A DNA stretch of 64,000 nt from Paenibacillus plantiphilus (lineage in GTDB: Bacteria > Bacillota > Bacilli > Paenibacillales > Paenibacillaceae), in contig NZ_CAKMMF010000016.1 in assembly GCF_927798095.1 (NCBI RefSeq), positions 1-64,000 of the forward strand. Direction: 5' to 3'. Positions 9,149 to 18,620 of the stretch are shown one piece after another. The translations under genes were made by a program, and so were the position numbers. Under the pieces are notes generated by a model. That model was not told the origin of the DNA, searched no databases, and worked only from the letters and a program-made list of their open reading frames with translations. Position 1 is the stretch's first letter, and each line of letters starts with the position of its first letter.

Positions 9149-11448
9149 GCCCCCTCCTCTCCCCTCTTTACAATAAAGTCCTCAGCAGGCACTGCGAATC
9201 CTTCACCCTGATAGGGCTCCGCATTGTAATTCACAATGACGGTATGACCGCCCTCATAGATCGTTTCCTTCACGCCCGGCGCCAGACTGCGATGCCCTAT
9301 TATATATTGGCCTTGCACCGCACCAAGCGCTTCGTTATAGCGCCTATAGAGCCGCGCAGCCTCCTCCTCCCAATCCGCTGCATGCATGCTGTAATACCAG
9401 ATTGTATAGGCGTTCTTGAAATCGCCGGATTCCGCAGCAGTGAACACAAAGGAAGGATACGCGCCGTATTCAATGCCCCGCAGGAAGTCTTCACGGCTTC
9501 CGGCATCGACATTGACCCAATCCGACGAATACGTCACAAGCCCGTGCAGCGCAATCTGCGCGAAGGGCACGGCCTCGTCGATGAACAGATCATAGGAGTA
9601 ATCGTCCGTCAGCCGATGAAGATGGCTTGCTCCTCCCTTGAGCGCATAGAAGCTTCCGTCAACAACCGATGCGCCGCCAAGCTCGCTTCTCGATTTCCCG
9701 ATCAATGATTGCTGGCTTGCCGCAACCTCGTCCCGCCCGGCGCGGTACCGACTGTTGTAGTCGGTGCTGAGGCCGCTGCCGATTCCCCCGGCGAACAGAA
9801 TGCCGTCTGCTCCCAGCGCGCGATATTCTTCCATATCCGCATTGCCCTCCTGCTCCCCATAGAGCGGGCTGACAAGCGGTATATCCTCCCGGCTGACGCG
9901 GTTGTGGACAGTCTGCAGCGTTCCCGCCATGTTGCGAAGTCCGTCATTGCGTGACCAGAAGCCGCCCCGTCCGCTGTTGTTAAGCGAATAATTGGCCTCC
10001 AAATAGACCGCTGCCTGAAGCTTATGCGCCTGCTCGATGAACTCCTTCATGCCGCTGTTGCCGCCGATTCGGCTGTCTACAGGAAACAGCCCGCCGAATG
10101 AGCTGTAGCCCCAGCGCTGCCATCCTCCATAATGGACGGTCATATTGGCAATGCCGAGCGAATGGAATCTGGCGAGCATCGCGCTTGCCTGATCTGTCGT
10201 CGTTCCTACGATGTAGTCATCCCATAGGAAGCCTTCCCTGAGGTCCGCTCCGATCACGTCGATGTACATCGGAATTTCAGCCTTCTTGGGCTCAATCCTC
10301 GCAAGTCCGAAGCTCTCCGTCAGATAAGTGCGATATTTTGCAGCCATGCCGACATAATCGCCCGCTTCCGCTTCCAGCGGATAATAACGGATCGACCGTT
10401 CCGGCGTCTTGAACCGCTGCTCGCTGAAGGTGTAGAAGCCTTCTGTCCCCTGCCCGTTAGTAGATTGGAAAAACTTGATTCTGTACTGCCATTCAGCCGC
10501 CGCCCAGTTAGAGACGCCGAGCGAGCCCGCAGGCGCTGCGAACAGCTTGGCATAGGCATCGCCTCCCGTAATGACCGCGAGAAACGCCTGCTCGCCCGAT
10601 TTGATGCCGAACACTGGCATTTTAACCTCATTTCGAGCTGTCGGTTCGTTATAGAACGCGGCATCCGGCCCGTACAGGGGCTCCCTGTACAGCGGTTTAT
10701 CCTGCGTGCCCGGCTCCTCCTTGAAGGTGACAAGAGCGCCGGGACCGTCCGGGATGAACAGATAGCCCTCCTGACCGACCGAAGGCTCAGCGCCAAACAT
10801 CGGATAGAGCTTCAGATTCAACAGGCTGAGCGCGCCTTCGGCTATCCCCTCATCCAGCACCTTGGTCTCCACATAATCCTTGTGCAGCCGAACCTCTATC
10901 GGAACTGCAAATCCGGTTCGGGCGAACTGGAAGGTGATTCGGAAGCCTCCGTCGAACAGCTCGAACCCCTCCTGCACACTGCCCTCTTCCATCCAATTGG
11001 TCAGCTTGGATTGGGATTTGGAGCTGCTGGCATCAATGTATTCCGCCATGATCGGCGACAGCAGATTGTTCCGCCAGGTCCCGGCAATCGTCTCCGACTC
11101 CCAATGCTCCGGGTTCGGGTAGGATCGCCAAATCCTGCTGCTTGTTCTGCTTTCTACCTTGAAGTGGGCGGTTGCAGGATCGACATAGAGCCGGAGGCGC
11201 TCATTCTCCCCTGCCAGCTTAAATCGCCCTTCATCCGGCAGGGCCGGTTTCATCGGTTCTCCTGCCGGAGCAGAGAGCGAGAGCGACGACGTATTCACAG
11301 TCTTGGACTTTTCATTATTGAGAGGCTTCGCCCCGATCTCTGCCCGTGTTCCGGAGGCCCCGCTGATCCACAGCAGGAACAGTCCGAGAAGCGCGAGCCC
11401 CAACGTACTTAGAACAGCCCTCAGCGGCCAGCGTTTGAGCGTCTTCAT
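9145..11448 (-). CDS. Membrane-anchored DUF5696-like putative glycosidase
   Basis: The 767-residue protein has a short cytoplasmic N-terminus, one signal-anchor helix (LSTLGLALLGLFLLWISGASG) and a large extracellular part. A beta-rich domain (about 60-390) precedes a segment with TIM-barrel features (about 400-700; IDVIGADLREGF, MTVHYGGWQRWGYSS, AVYLEANYSL, LGADGILFAGG), followed by a small beta domain. I recognise the layout as resembling proteins annotated DUF5696 in Paenibacillus sugar clusters. No catalytic residues can be assigned with certainty. The ATG at 11448 overlaps the previous stop (ATGA). A role in trimming a glycan outside the cell before import is an inference. Confidence 0.75.
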   Translation of the reverse strand: MKTLKRWPLRAVLSTLGLALLGLFLLWISGASGTRAEIGAKPLNNEKSKTVNTSSLSLSAPAGEPMKPALPDEGRFKLAGENERLRLYVDPATAHFKVESRTSSRIWRSYPNPEHWESETIAGTWRNNLLSPIMAEYIDASSSKSQSKLTNWMEEGSVQEGFELFDGGFRITFQFARTGFAVPIEVRLHKDYVETKVLDEGIAEGALSLLNLKLYPMFGAEPSVGQEGYLFIPDGPGALVTFKEEPGTQDKPLYREPLYGPDAAFYNEPTARNEVKMPVFGIKSGEQAFLAVITGGDAYAKLFAAPAGSLGVSNWAAAEWQYRIKFFQSTNGQGTEGFYTFSEQRFKTPERSIRYYPLEAEAGDYVGMAAKYRTYLTESFGLARIEPKKAEIPMYIDVIGADLREGFLWDDYIVGTTTDQASAMLARFHSLGIANMTVHYGGWQRWGYSSFGGLFPVDSRIGGNSGMKEFIEQAHKLQAAVYLEANYSLNNSGRGGFWSRNDGLRNMAGTLQTVHNRVSREDIPLVSPLYGEQEGNADMEEYRALGADGILFAGGIGSGLSTDYNSRYRAGRDEVAASQQSLIGKSRSELGGASVVDGSFYALKGGASHLHRLTDDYSYDLFIDEAVPFAQIALHGLVTYSSDWVNVDAGSREDFLRGIEYGAYPSFVFTAAESGDFKNAYTIWYYSMHAADWEEEAARLYRRYNEALGAVQGQYIIGHRSLAPGVKETIYEGGHTVIVNYNAEPYQGEGFAVPAEDFIVKRGEEGA

Positions 11449-13607
11449 CGGATCGTCACCTCCTGATACACGGAATAGATGAAGTGCCACAACTCACTGG
11501 TCAAGCTGTAGATAATAAACAAAAGCACGGCACAGACCGCCATCGTGACGATTGACAGCAGGATGTTGATCGCCGCCTCGCCAACGCTGTAATTGTGAAT
11601 GCCCTGCGCTTGCCAGAAGAAAAGCAGCGCCACCCACACATATAATCCATTCTCCAGAAACAGAAAGATGGCACTTTCATTCAAAGTCATTGCATTCGAG
11701 ATCAGCGTGAGCGGCAGGCCGAGCAGTAGGAATGGAAACAGCGAATAGGCGCTGCCGTAGAAGACATCCCTAAACCGTCCCTCGCCCTGCTTGAGCGAGC
11801 TGACAAGATAATGACAGACAACGAACCCGAACCAGATGCCCGCGAAGCGCGCCAGCCCGGGAAAGACGCTGGCACTAACTATCGATTCGGGGTGAAAGAC
11901 GAAGTTCGTGCCACTGCTCATTACGCCGTAGGAGCCGATTGCCAGCAGAAACAGAATCATACTGCTGGCGATCCCTGCCTTACCCTCATAGCGGATCGCC
12001 TGAAACCCGTCAATCGGCCGCCGAATTAAGGCGGACACATGTCCGAGCTCCTTCAGAAACGTCGGCAGCCGTCTCCAGACTGCCAGTCTGTCCTTTAGCG
12101 AAGCAGGGATTCGGCGGCGCAGCCTTCGCCAAAGAAGATGAAGGCCCAGCAGGACGAGCGCCGCATTCATCAGCAGGCCGAATTGGTTCTGGAACCATAG
12201 CAGGCGTGTCTGCCAGAACGAATCGGAGTACCCTTGCGCCCAGCCCGCTTCCCTGAACAGCTCCTCGGCCCGCTGGAACTCCCCCTTCTGATAAGCAGCC
12301 TTCGCAAGGCCAAGCAGCGCAGGACTGTAATAAGCATTCTGTCTGGCGACCTCTCTCCACAGCGGCTCGCTCTCTCCATAGCGTCCATCCTGTGTCAGAC
12401 TGTTGGCCTTATGCACGATCGCTCCGAATTCGGACAGCCGATAAGTCTGGATCATATGATTCTCACTATCCAGAATGAGCAGCGTGCCCTGCGAATTCGT
12501 CTCGACTGCCGACGGCATCGTAACGACACCGCGTTTCGCAGTCCCTCCCCCGGGCTGTCCGCCCCAGAAGAACAACAGATTGCCGTTGCTGTCATACTGG
12601 CTCACAATATTCAGCTTCGTATCGACGACGGTAATATTGCCATCCCCATCCACGGCAGCGTCATTAAGCTGCGGAAGGGAGCCATCGGCAAGAGCCCAGC
12701 TATATTCGCCAAAGCTCCGCTCTTCCTTCTTGCCGGTTTGCTCGTTTTTGACCGCCAGCTGATCCAGTCCTGCGATGTTGAGCTTCTTGATCTGCGCCCG
12801 GTCCACTTCCTTCGTAACGGTGTAGATGAAGCCGTCCGTTCCGATATCAACGCTCGTAATGGAGCCGGGGAGCTTGGATATCTCCCTCGCATACATCTCC
12901 CTCGTATATAGAAGCCGCTTCACGGCATCCGTAACCGAGAACGCCGCCTTGTTGGACCCGAAGAAGCTCTGGAATCGGCCCTCCGTGTCAAGCTGCAGCA
13001 GCCCTTGATAGCCGCCCAGCGTGGCAATGTACAGAAAGCCCCGTTTGTCGACGACCAGCTTGATTGGATCGTACTTGAACGAATCCGGGATCAGCTTGGA
13101 CTGCGGCCTCTCGAACACCCGCACAAGCTTGCCGTCCCGATCCAGCCTGACGATCCGATGATTGCCCGTATCCGCGATGTAGATGTCGCCATTTCCGTGG
13201 ACAAAAATGCCCTGCGGTCCATTCAGCGGACTATCCGGGACCTCCAGAATACGAATCAGGCTGCCCTTCTCATCCAGATGGACGATGCGATTGTTGCCGG
13301 TATCCGCAATATAAATCTGGTCCTCTTCATCGACGAACAGATCCTGCGGCTTGTTGAGCGGTGACCGAATGGTCTCCCCCGGGTTGTTCGGGTCCGGTAT
13401 TCTGATCGTATCCCCCAGCACTCCGGAAGGCCGGTAAGCCGACTGCATCCGAAACAGCTGTCCGAACTGGTCCTTGTAATACGTTTCATAGGATACGCCA
13501 GCAGACGCTTTGCCAGGTGCAAGTACAAATGCAAATGCAAGTGTCAGCAGAACAGAGAGCGCCGTCAGTACGGCAATGGTGAGTCTAAGCGTCCGCTGCA
13601 TCGGCAA
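11445..13607 (-). CDS. Secreted NHL-repeat protein with TPR-like segment and Yip1-like membrane domain
   Basis: The 720-residue protein has a signal peptide or anchor (LTIAVLTALSVLLTLAFAFVLAPGKASA). At about 80-420 come NHL beta-propeller repeats with recurring motifs such as IYIADTGNNRIVHLDEKG and IYIADTGNHRIVRLDRDG. A short helical TPR-like stretch follows (about 420-480), and then a C-terminal polytopic domain (about 490-715) resembling Yip1. The TTG start at 13607 has GGAGG 8 nt upstream. The next ATG is 14 nt away. It is coupled to the DUF5696-like gene by an ATGA overlap. Function is unknown. The extracellular propeller may bind glycan or protein next to the transporter. Confidence 0.75.
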   Translation of the reverse strand: MPMQRTLRLTIAVLTALSVLLTLAFAFVLAPGKASAGVSYETYYKDQFGQLFRMQSAYRPSGVLGDTIRIPDPNNPGETIRSPLNKPQDLFVDEEDQIYIADTGNNRIVHLDEKGSLIRILEVPDSPLNGPQGIFVHGNGDIYIADTGNHRIVRLDRDGKLVRVFERPQSKLIPDSFKYDPIKLVVDKRGFLYIATLGGYQGLLQLDTEGRFQSFFGSNKAAFSVTDAVKRLLYTREMYAREISKLPGSITSVDIGTDGFIYTVTKEVDRAQIKKLNIAGLDQLAVKNEQTGKKEERSFGEYSWALADGSLPQLNDAAVDGDGNITVVDTKLNIVSQYDSNGNLLFFWGGQPGGGTAKRGVVTMPSAVETNSQGTLLILDSENHMIQTYRLSEFGAIVHKANSLTQDGRYGESEPLWREVARQNAYYSPALLGLAKAAYQKGEFQRAEELFREAGWAQGYSDSFWQTRLLWFQNQFGLLMNAALVLLGLHLLWRRLRRRIPASLKDRLAVWRRLPTFLKELGHVSALIRRPIDGFQAIRYEGKAGIASSMILFLLAIGSYGVMSSGTNFVFHPESIVSASVFPGLARFAGIWFGFVVCHYLVSSLKQGEGRFRDVFYGSAYSLFPFLLLGLPLTLISNAMTLNESAIFLFLENGLYVWVALLFFWQAQGIHNYSVGEAAINILLSIVTMAVCAVLLFIIYSLTSELWHFIYSVYQEVTIR

Positions 13608-13623
13608 CGCAACCGCCTCCCTT

Positions 13624-14502
13624 CTATTTGATGCCGGAATGCGCCATCGTCGCGATAACCTTCCCTTGCAAAATGACGAATACGATCAGATTCGGAACGA
13701 ACAGAATAAGCGCCGCAACCGCTGCAGCTCCTTGCATCGCTACATTATTAGCCAGATTGTTGGTCAAGGTGGAGAGATAGAAGGCAAAGCTTTTCATCTC
13801 CTCATCCATCATGAAGAGCGCAGACGACTCTGTATTCCCCCATGAGCTCTGAAAGGCCAGAATTGCAATCGTCGCAACCGCCGGCTTGCAGACTGGAATG
13901 ACAATGCGCAGAAACACAGTAAATTCATTCGCTCCATCTATACGCGCCGCTTCCAGCAGGGCATTCGGTATTTGATCCATAAACTGCTTGAGCAGGAACA
14001 CACCGATCGGCATCGCCATAAGCGGCAGAAGATGTCCGAAATAGGTGTTCATGATGCCAAGCTGGCTGACGACCAAATATCGCGGTATTTGGACAACCTC
14101 GGGAGCGAACATCAGCGTCAAAATAATAGCTGCAAAAACAAGCTTGTAGCCCGGAAACCGATGCTTCGCAAGCGGATACGCGCATAACGCGCTGGCCGCG
14201 GTGACAAGCAGGACAGCCAGTCCCGATATGAATACGCTGTTGAACAAATACCGCACCATCGGAACGGTAGAGCGGGCTGTTACCGCGACCAGCTCATTCC
14301 AGTTTTGCAGCACAGGCTCCTTCACGAAGAACGTCGGCGGATATACAAACAGCTCATGGTAAGGCTTGAAGGCATGGTTGAAAATATACACAATGGGCAG
14401 CAGCATGAAGACCGACAGCACGATCATGAGCAGCAGCAGCACCTTCTGAAAACCGTCCATCGCATGCAAGCGCGATGCCCTCCGCCATAAGCGCAGCCTC
14501 AT
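13624..14502 (-). CDS. Carbohydrate ABC permease, MalG type (pair 1)
   Basis: The 292-residue CUT1 permease has six predicted helices and the EAA loop LEAARIDGANEFTVFLRIVIP near residue 195. The FMLLPIVYIFNHAFKPYHELF start is typical of MalG-type subunits. The ATG at 14502 is used because GGAGG is 9 nt upstream. The ATG at 14511 touches the ribosome site. It begins one base after the MalF stop, so translation is coupled. It works with the upstream MalF-type protein and the 996-residue binding protein. Confidence 0.9.
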   Translation of the reverse strand: MRLRLWRRASRLHAMDGFQKVLLLLMIVLSVFMLLPIVYIFNHAFKPYHELFVYPPTFFVKEPVLQNWNELVAVTARSTVPMVRYLFNSVFISGLAVLLVTAASALCAYPLAKHRFPGYKLVFAAIILTLMFAPEVVQIPRYLVVSQLGIMNTYFGHLLPLMAMPIGVFLLKQFMDQIPNALLEAARIDGANEFTVFLRIVIPVCKPAVATIAILAFQSSWGNTESSALFMMDEEMKSFAFYLSTLTNNLANNVAMQGAAAVAALILFVPNLIVFVILQGKVIATMAHSGIK

Positions 14503-14503
14503 C

Positions 14504-15616
14504 CTACTCATCCTCCTTCGATCCGAACAGACCCCAGCTTAATTTATTGGACACATACATCAATAGGAGCAGGAACACCGATATGGCCGCCGCATACCCC
14601 ATCTCGAACCGGATAAATCCGAAATCGTCGATATGGTTAATAATCAGATGGCCCGCATATTCCGGCGTTGGATTCTGGCCGGACAGCTCCACGCCAATCG
14701 CACCGGTCTTGAAGGTCGTCACGATGGCCATCACAGCGCCGAACAGCATTTGCGGCTTCATCGACGGAATCGTGATGTACCAAATCTCCTGCAGTCGGCT
14801 TTTCAAGCCATCGATTCTGGCTGCTTCATAATAATCCTGCGGCACATTGAGCAGTCCCGCCAGCATTGCGAGGAATCCTACCCCCATGCTGGACCATAGC
14901 GTGACGACAATCATCGCATTCATCAGCAGCGAAGGATCTGTCACCCATAGCTTGGGGACGTCAATAAAGCCGATTCGCAGCAAAATGCTGTTGAGATAGC
15001 CGATTCGGTCGCCTGACAGCATCGGCAGCCAGACGATCGACATTGCGATGCCAATCGTCAGCGATGGCGTGTACATCGCCAAGGCGAACCACTTTCGCAG
15101 CCTTGCCGGAAGCTGCACGATGAGCCATGCCAGCAGGAAGGCGGCGACATAGCCGCCCGGGCCGACAATGAGCGCGAACTTGATCGTGTTGGGCAGCGCA
15201 TGCTTCAGGAACAGAAGATCCTGCGAGATCAGGTACTGGAAATTTTGCCATCCGATGAATCTGGGCGATTCAATCGCATTGAAATAAGTGAAGCTGAGTG
15301 CCACCGCAGCCAATACGGGAATGGCGATGAATGCGACAAAGCAGAGCAGAAACGGCGTGATGAACAGATAGGAAATGCGATGCGCCCACATCTCGCGCAG
15401 CAGCCTTGCCAGACGGCGCTTCTGCTTCTTCGGCTTGGCCTCCGGGGCTTCTAGCCTCGTTGCTGTTGACGGCCCCACCACCGCCGAGTTCGTCGCTCTC
15501 GCCAAGCCCGCTGCCGCCGAGTTCGCCGCCAAACCCGTCATTTCCACGTCCGCTGGGTCCAGCTTCGTCATTTCTACCGTGCTGCGGGGGAGCAGCGGCG
15601 TTGCTTTACTTGACAT
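14504..15616 (-). CDS. Carbohydrate ABC permease, MalF type (pair 1), with Ala-rich N-terminal extension
   Basis: The 370-residue CUT1 permease has six helices from about residue 90 and the EAA loop YEAARIDGLKSRLQEIWYITIP near 275. Before the first helix is an unusual, roughly 70-residue low-complexity tail (ANSAAAGLARATNSAVV) ending in a basic patch (KPKKQKRRLARLLREMW). MalF relatives normally have about 20 residues there. The ATG overlaps the end of the binding-protein gene by 11 nt. The extension might be translated from an internal start instead, but no better ribosome site was seen. Confidence 0.88.
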   Translation of the reverse strand: MSSKATPLLPRSTVEMTKLDPADVEMTGLAANSAAAGLARATNSAVVGPSTATRLEAPEAKPKKQKRRLARLLREMWAHRISYLFITPFLLCFVAFIAIPVLAAVALSFTYFNAIESPRFIGWQNFQYLISQDLLFLKHALPNTIKFALIVGPGGYVAAFLLAWLIVQLPARLRKWFALAMYTPSLTIGIAMSIVWLPMLSGDRIGYLNSILLRIGFIDVPKLWVTDPSLLMNAMIVVTLWSSMGVGFLAMLAGLLNVPQDYYEAARIDGLKSRLQEIWYITIPSMKPQMLFGAVMAIVTTFKTGAIGVELSGQNPTPEYAGHLIINHIDDFGFIRFEMGYAAAISVFLLLLMYVSNKLSWGLFGSKEDE

Positions 15617-18596
15617 AGCCGCTCACCCCTTCCCATGGCTTGTCGATAATCGGATATTCCAGCGACTTCAACGGCTGTCCGTTCTCATCCAGAAAGCCGA
15701 ACTCCTGCTGCTTGCGGCGCAGCTCGCGATTGATATCGACGATAGCCTGCTCCAATGAGGAGCGGTAGTTCATGCCGTCCACAACGGCCCGCACCCATGC
15801 GTTGCCAAGCTCTCGGCCCATGAAATAGCCGCCCGGCGGATTCGCCTTGTCCTTGTACCACCGCCACTGCTGAAGAATGACATTGGCATCCTCCTTCTTC
15901 CACGGCAGACGGACGAACGCTTCAACATTGGCCGTATTCCAGCGGAAGGACACTCCGTTGATCGACTCCAGATCAGCGCCGTACCGTTCCTGCGTCTCGA
16001 CAGAGATCCACCATTTGAGAAAGGTCCACGCCTCGTCCTTCTTATTAGAAGCTTCGAAAATAACGCCGGTCGTCTGCATGCCTCCCGCCCATCTGCTGAT
16101 CGTTCCATCCGGCTGCTTCTTGCCGGGAATGACAGCAATTCCCCACCGTCCGTTCAGTTCAGGAGCGGCAGCAGCTAATTGCACATACATGTTGTAATCC
16201 GAAATGCCGATCGGCATCGCCCCGCTGCGAAAATGCTGATAGAAGCTCGGAACCTCGCGTTCGATCGCATACGTGTTGAACAGATTCGTCCATTGCTTGA
16301 ACGCCTTGAAGCCCTCCGGCGCATCAAGCGCCGTCCGAAAACCGTCCGGTGTGAAGAAATCCGCGCCGTTCTGATAGATATAAGGGATAAACTCCCCCGG
16401 GTTGACGTAGAAGTTCTTGTCATACTGCTGCAGTGTCGGCAGCATCTCGTAGACATCCTCCCACGTATCGGGAATTTCCAGTTCCAGCTGGCGCAAAATA
16501 TCCTTCCGATAATAGAGCACCTGGAACGATTGCGTCTCCGGCACAGCGTAGTACCCTTTGTCATAGTAGACCGGAAGCCATGATCCCGGGCTGAAGCGGT
16601 CATAGATGTCCCCGAAATCGGGGAACTGGCTCAAATCATGCACGCTTCCCCGAATGGCGTAATCGACCGGCAAATCCTGCGACAGGCCGAGCGCCACATC
16701 CGGCTGCAGATTGGCCGCATTGGACATGACGAGCAGTTGCGGATTGGGCAGCAGGTTCACCTTGACCCTGATCCCCGTCTCCGGCGTGAACAGCTCGTCG
16801 CTGATCTCCTGCAGCTGCGTCACATAATCTCTGCCCCGCTGTACCCACACATTCAATTCCTTGTCGTCCATATCCGAGAGACTGTCCCGCGTATCGAAGG
16901 ATTCGGCAAAATTATTGAAGATACCGATAATTTCCTCGCCGAGATTGGCTGTCATCTTCGGAAATTCCGCGCTGGAAGGCGCAATATAGATTTCATCCAG
17001 AAGGAGCGGCTGCTTGTAGAGATTGACGACAAAATTGTTGATCTTCTCTTCAATCGAGCCAATCTCATCCAGATGATAAGGAATCTCGTCGGCTGTATTC
17101 AACAGCGCCTCAATATCCTTGGCTGACGTCAAAAACCCTTCGCTCGTGCTGTCCTCTCTTCCGTTGGCCTGCTCCATAGCTTCCGACAGCACCTTCAGAT
17201 TGGCGGCAGCTATACGAAGCCGCTCTGTTAAATCGGGCAAATCCCGCTCGATATCCCATGTCCGGTTCATATCCTTTTGCCCGCCTGTCAGGGATAAGAG
17301 GTCGCGCTTAATGGCTTGGAGCAGGAAGGACAGATTCTCAATCCCCCTGACAATCGGACTGACTGTAGAGTGGGTCAAAGCCATGGACAGCGTATGCGTG
17401 CCCTTCTCCAGATAGAGCTCATAGGGCTCTCCATGCTCATCCTGCAGCACAGTACCCGTCCAATCTGCATCATAAGGAAAACGGTAGGCAAGGAACTCCT
17501 TGAACGGGACCTTGCCGTCCATCATAATCGTACGGAAGGAGGCCTTCTGGGCGAACCGATTCTGCTCCGTGCGCAGCGCCACCTTGTACAATCCCGACTC
17601 CTTCACCTCGAAGGACCAGGCAATTTCCTGCAGCGGCCAATCCCACCTGACGCCTCCGACCGTATTGTAGGTAATGCGTCCCTTCGCAAGCGGCACGGTG
17701 CGCGGGTCCCGATCCGAGAACATCTGAATCGACGGATCATTCTTGAAGGTCATTTGCTCAGCCTGCAGCGTCAGTACCTCACGGTTTGAGCCCCCGGAGG
17801 AAACCGGATAATGCGCGGCCACCTCCGCATACGGAGCGGGCGATACCGGCGGCACGAAACGAATGTCCTTCAATGCGACCGGCTCGAAGCCCTCCAGCCG
17901 CAGAATGTGCGTGCCCTTCTTGAAATGCCACAGCAGCGGCTCCGCATAGGCTGCTCCCGAATCGAAGACAGGCTTCGTCCGCCATGTCGATATATCTATG
18001 GAGGTCGGGCGAATCTGATCGCCGTCCTCATTGGTTCGCACCTCGCCCTTATCCCGCCATTCTCTGAACAAGGTAAGCGACGACGTCTCGCGATACGGCC
18101 TCTTCCCATCTACCTTGGCATCCCATACGATGGGACGAGTCCAGCCCTTGCCAAGGAGCGGATGGTACGTAACCTGCATTTCATATAGCCCGTCAGCAGG
18201 TATGGCCAGCTCATACTCAACCCAGCTTGTATCCGTTGTCTCCCAGATCAGAACATCGCTTTCCCCTTCATAAGCACCTGTGCGAAACTGCGTCTCGTCC
18301 GATTGCCGCTTAGGCTTGGAAGCATCAATGACAACCTCCCTCTTGGCAGCAGCGATTCCCTGCTCCCGCCAGCCCTTCAGCACATCCGCATAGTAAGGCT
18401 CGATGTCAGGCTGCTGCAAATCCGGGTCCGTCCACGATTGAAAGCCGGCAGCCAGCCGCTCCGGATCGATGGACGCTGCTTGCACAGGCTTCGCATCATT
18501 CGACTTCCACAAACCCCAGCCGGAAATGATGAATACGACAGCAATAAGAATGACAGCTATCCGCTTGGAGCGGGAATGGAATGGTGGAATAGACAC
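15606..18596 (-). CDS. Large membrane-anchored fusion: beta-sandwich domains plus family 1 sugar-binding protein
   Basis: The 996-residue extracytoplasmic protein starts with a signal anchor (IAVILIAVVFIISGWGLW). Two jelly-roll-like modules follow (about 90-250 and 280-430; each ends in a phrase like GLYKVALRTEQN or GTHTLSMALTHS typical of carbohydrate-binding modules). Then comes a helical linker and, from about 560, a solute-binding domain (QVLYYRKDILRQLELEIPDTWEDV, GISDYNMYVQLA, EAWTFLKWWISVETQERYG). Ordinary CUT1 binding proteins are 420-550 residues. The GTG start at 18596 has GAGAGGTG 8 nt upstream. It lies directly before the MalF/MalG pair. It probably tethers a glycan and presents it for import, which is an inference from domain layout. 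Confidence 0.82.
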   Translation of the reverse strand: MSIPPFHSRSKRIAVILIAVVFIISGWGLWKSNDAKPVQAASIDPERLAAGFQSWTDPDLQQPDIEPYYADVLKGWREQGIAAAKREVVIDASKPKRQSDETQFRTGAYEGESDVLIWETTDTSWVEYELAIPADGLYEMQVTYHPLLGKGWTRPIVWDAKVDGKRPYRETSSLTLFREWRDKGEVRTNEDGDQIRPTSIDISTWRTKPVFDSGAAYAEPLLWHFKKGTHILRLEGFEPVALKDIRFVPPVSPAPYAEVAAHYPVSSGGSNREVLTLQAEQMTFKNDPSIQMFSDRDPRTVPLAKGRITYNTVGGVRWDWPLQEIAWSFEVKESGLYKVALRTEQNRFAQKASFRTIMMDGKVPFKEFLAYRFPYDADWTGTVLQDEHGEPYELYLEKGTHTLSMALTHSTVSPIVRGIENLSFLLQAIKRDLLSLTGGQKDMNRTWDIERDLPDLTERLRIAAANLKVLSEAMEQANGREDSTSEGFLTSAKDIEALLNTADEIPYHLDEIGSIEEKINNFVVNLYKQPLLLDEIYIAPSSAEFPKMTANLGEEIIGIFNNFAESFDTRDSLSDMDDKELNVWVQRGRDYVTQLQEISDELFTPETGIRVKVNLLPNPQLLVMSNAANLQPDVALGLSQDLPVDYAIRGSVHDLSQFPDFGDIYDRFSPGSWLPVYYDKGYYAVPETQSFQVLYYRKDILRQLELEIPDTWEDVYEMLPTLQQYDKNFYVNPGEFIPYIYQNGADFFTPDGFRTALDAPEGFKAFKQWTNLFNTYAIEREVPSFYQHFRSGAMPIGISDYNMYVQLAAAAPELNGRWGIAVIPGKKQPDGTISRWAGGMQTTGVIFEASNKKDEAWTFLKWWISVETQERYGADLESINGVSFRWNTANVEAFVRLPWKKEDANVILQQWRWYKDKANPPGGYFMGRELGNAWVRAVVDGMNYRSSLEQAIVDINRELRRKQQEFGFLDENGQPLKSLEYPIIDKPWEGVSGYVK

Positions 18597-18620
18597 GTTC
18601 AGCGCACCTCTCTCTTACAA

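Noticed and set aside
10465-11412. 315-codon open frame on the plus strand
   Set aside because: Antisense to the DUF5696-like gene. Its composition is a reverse-frame artefact and it has no recognisable domain.
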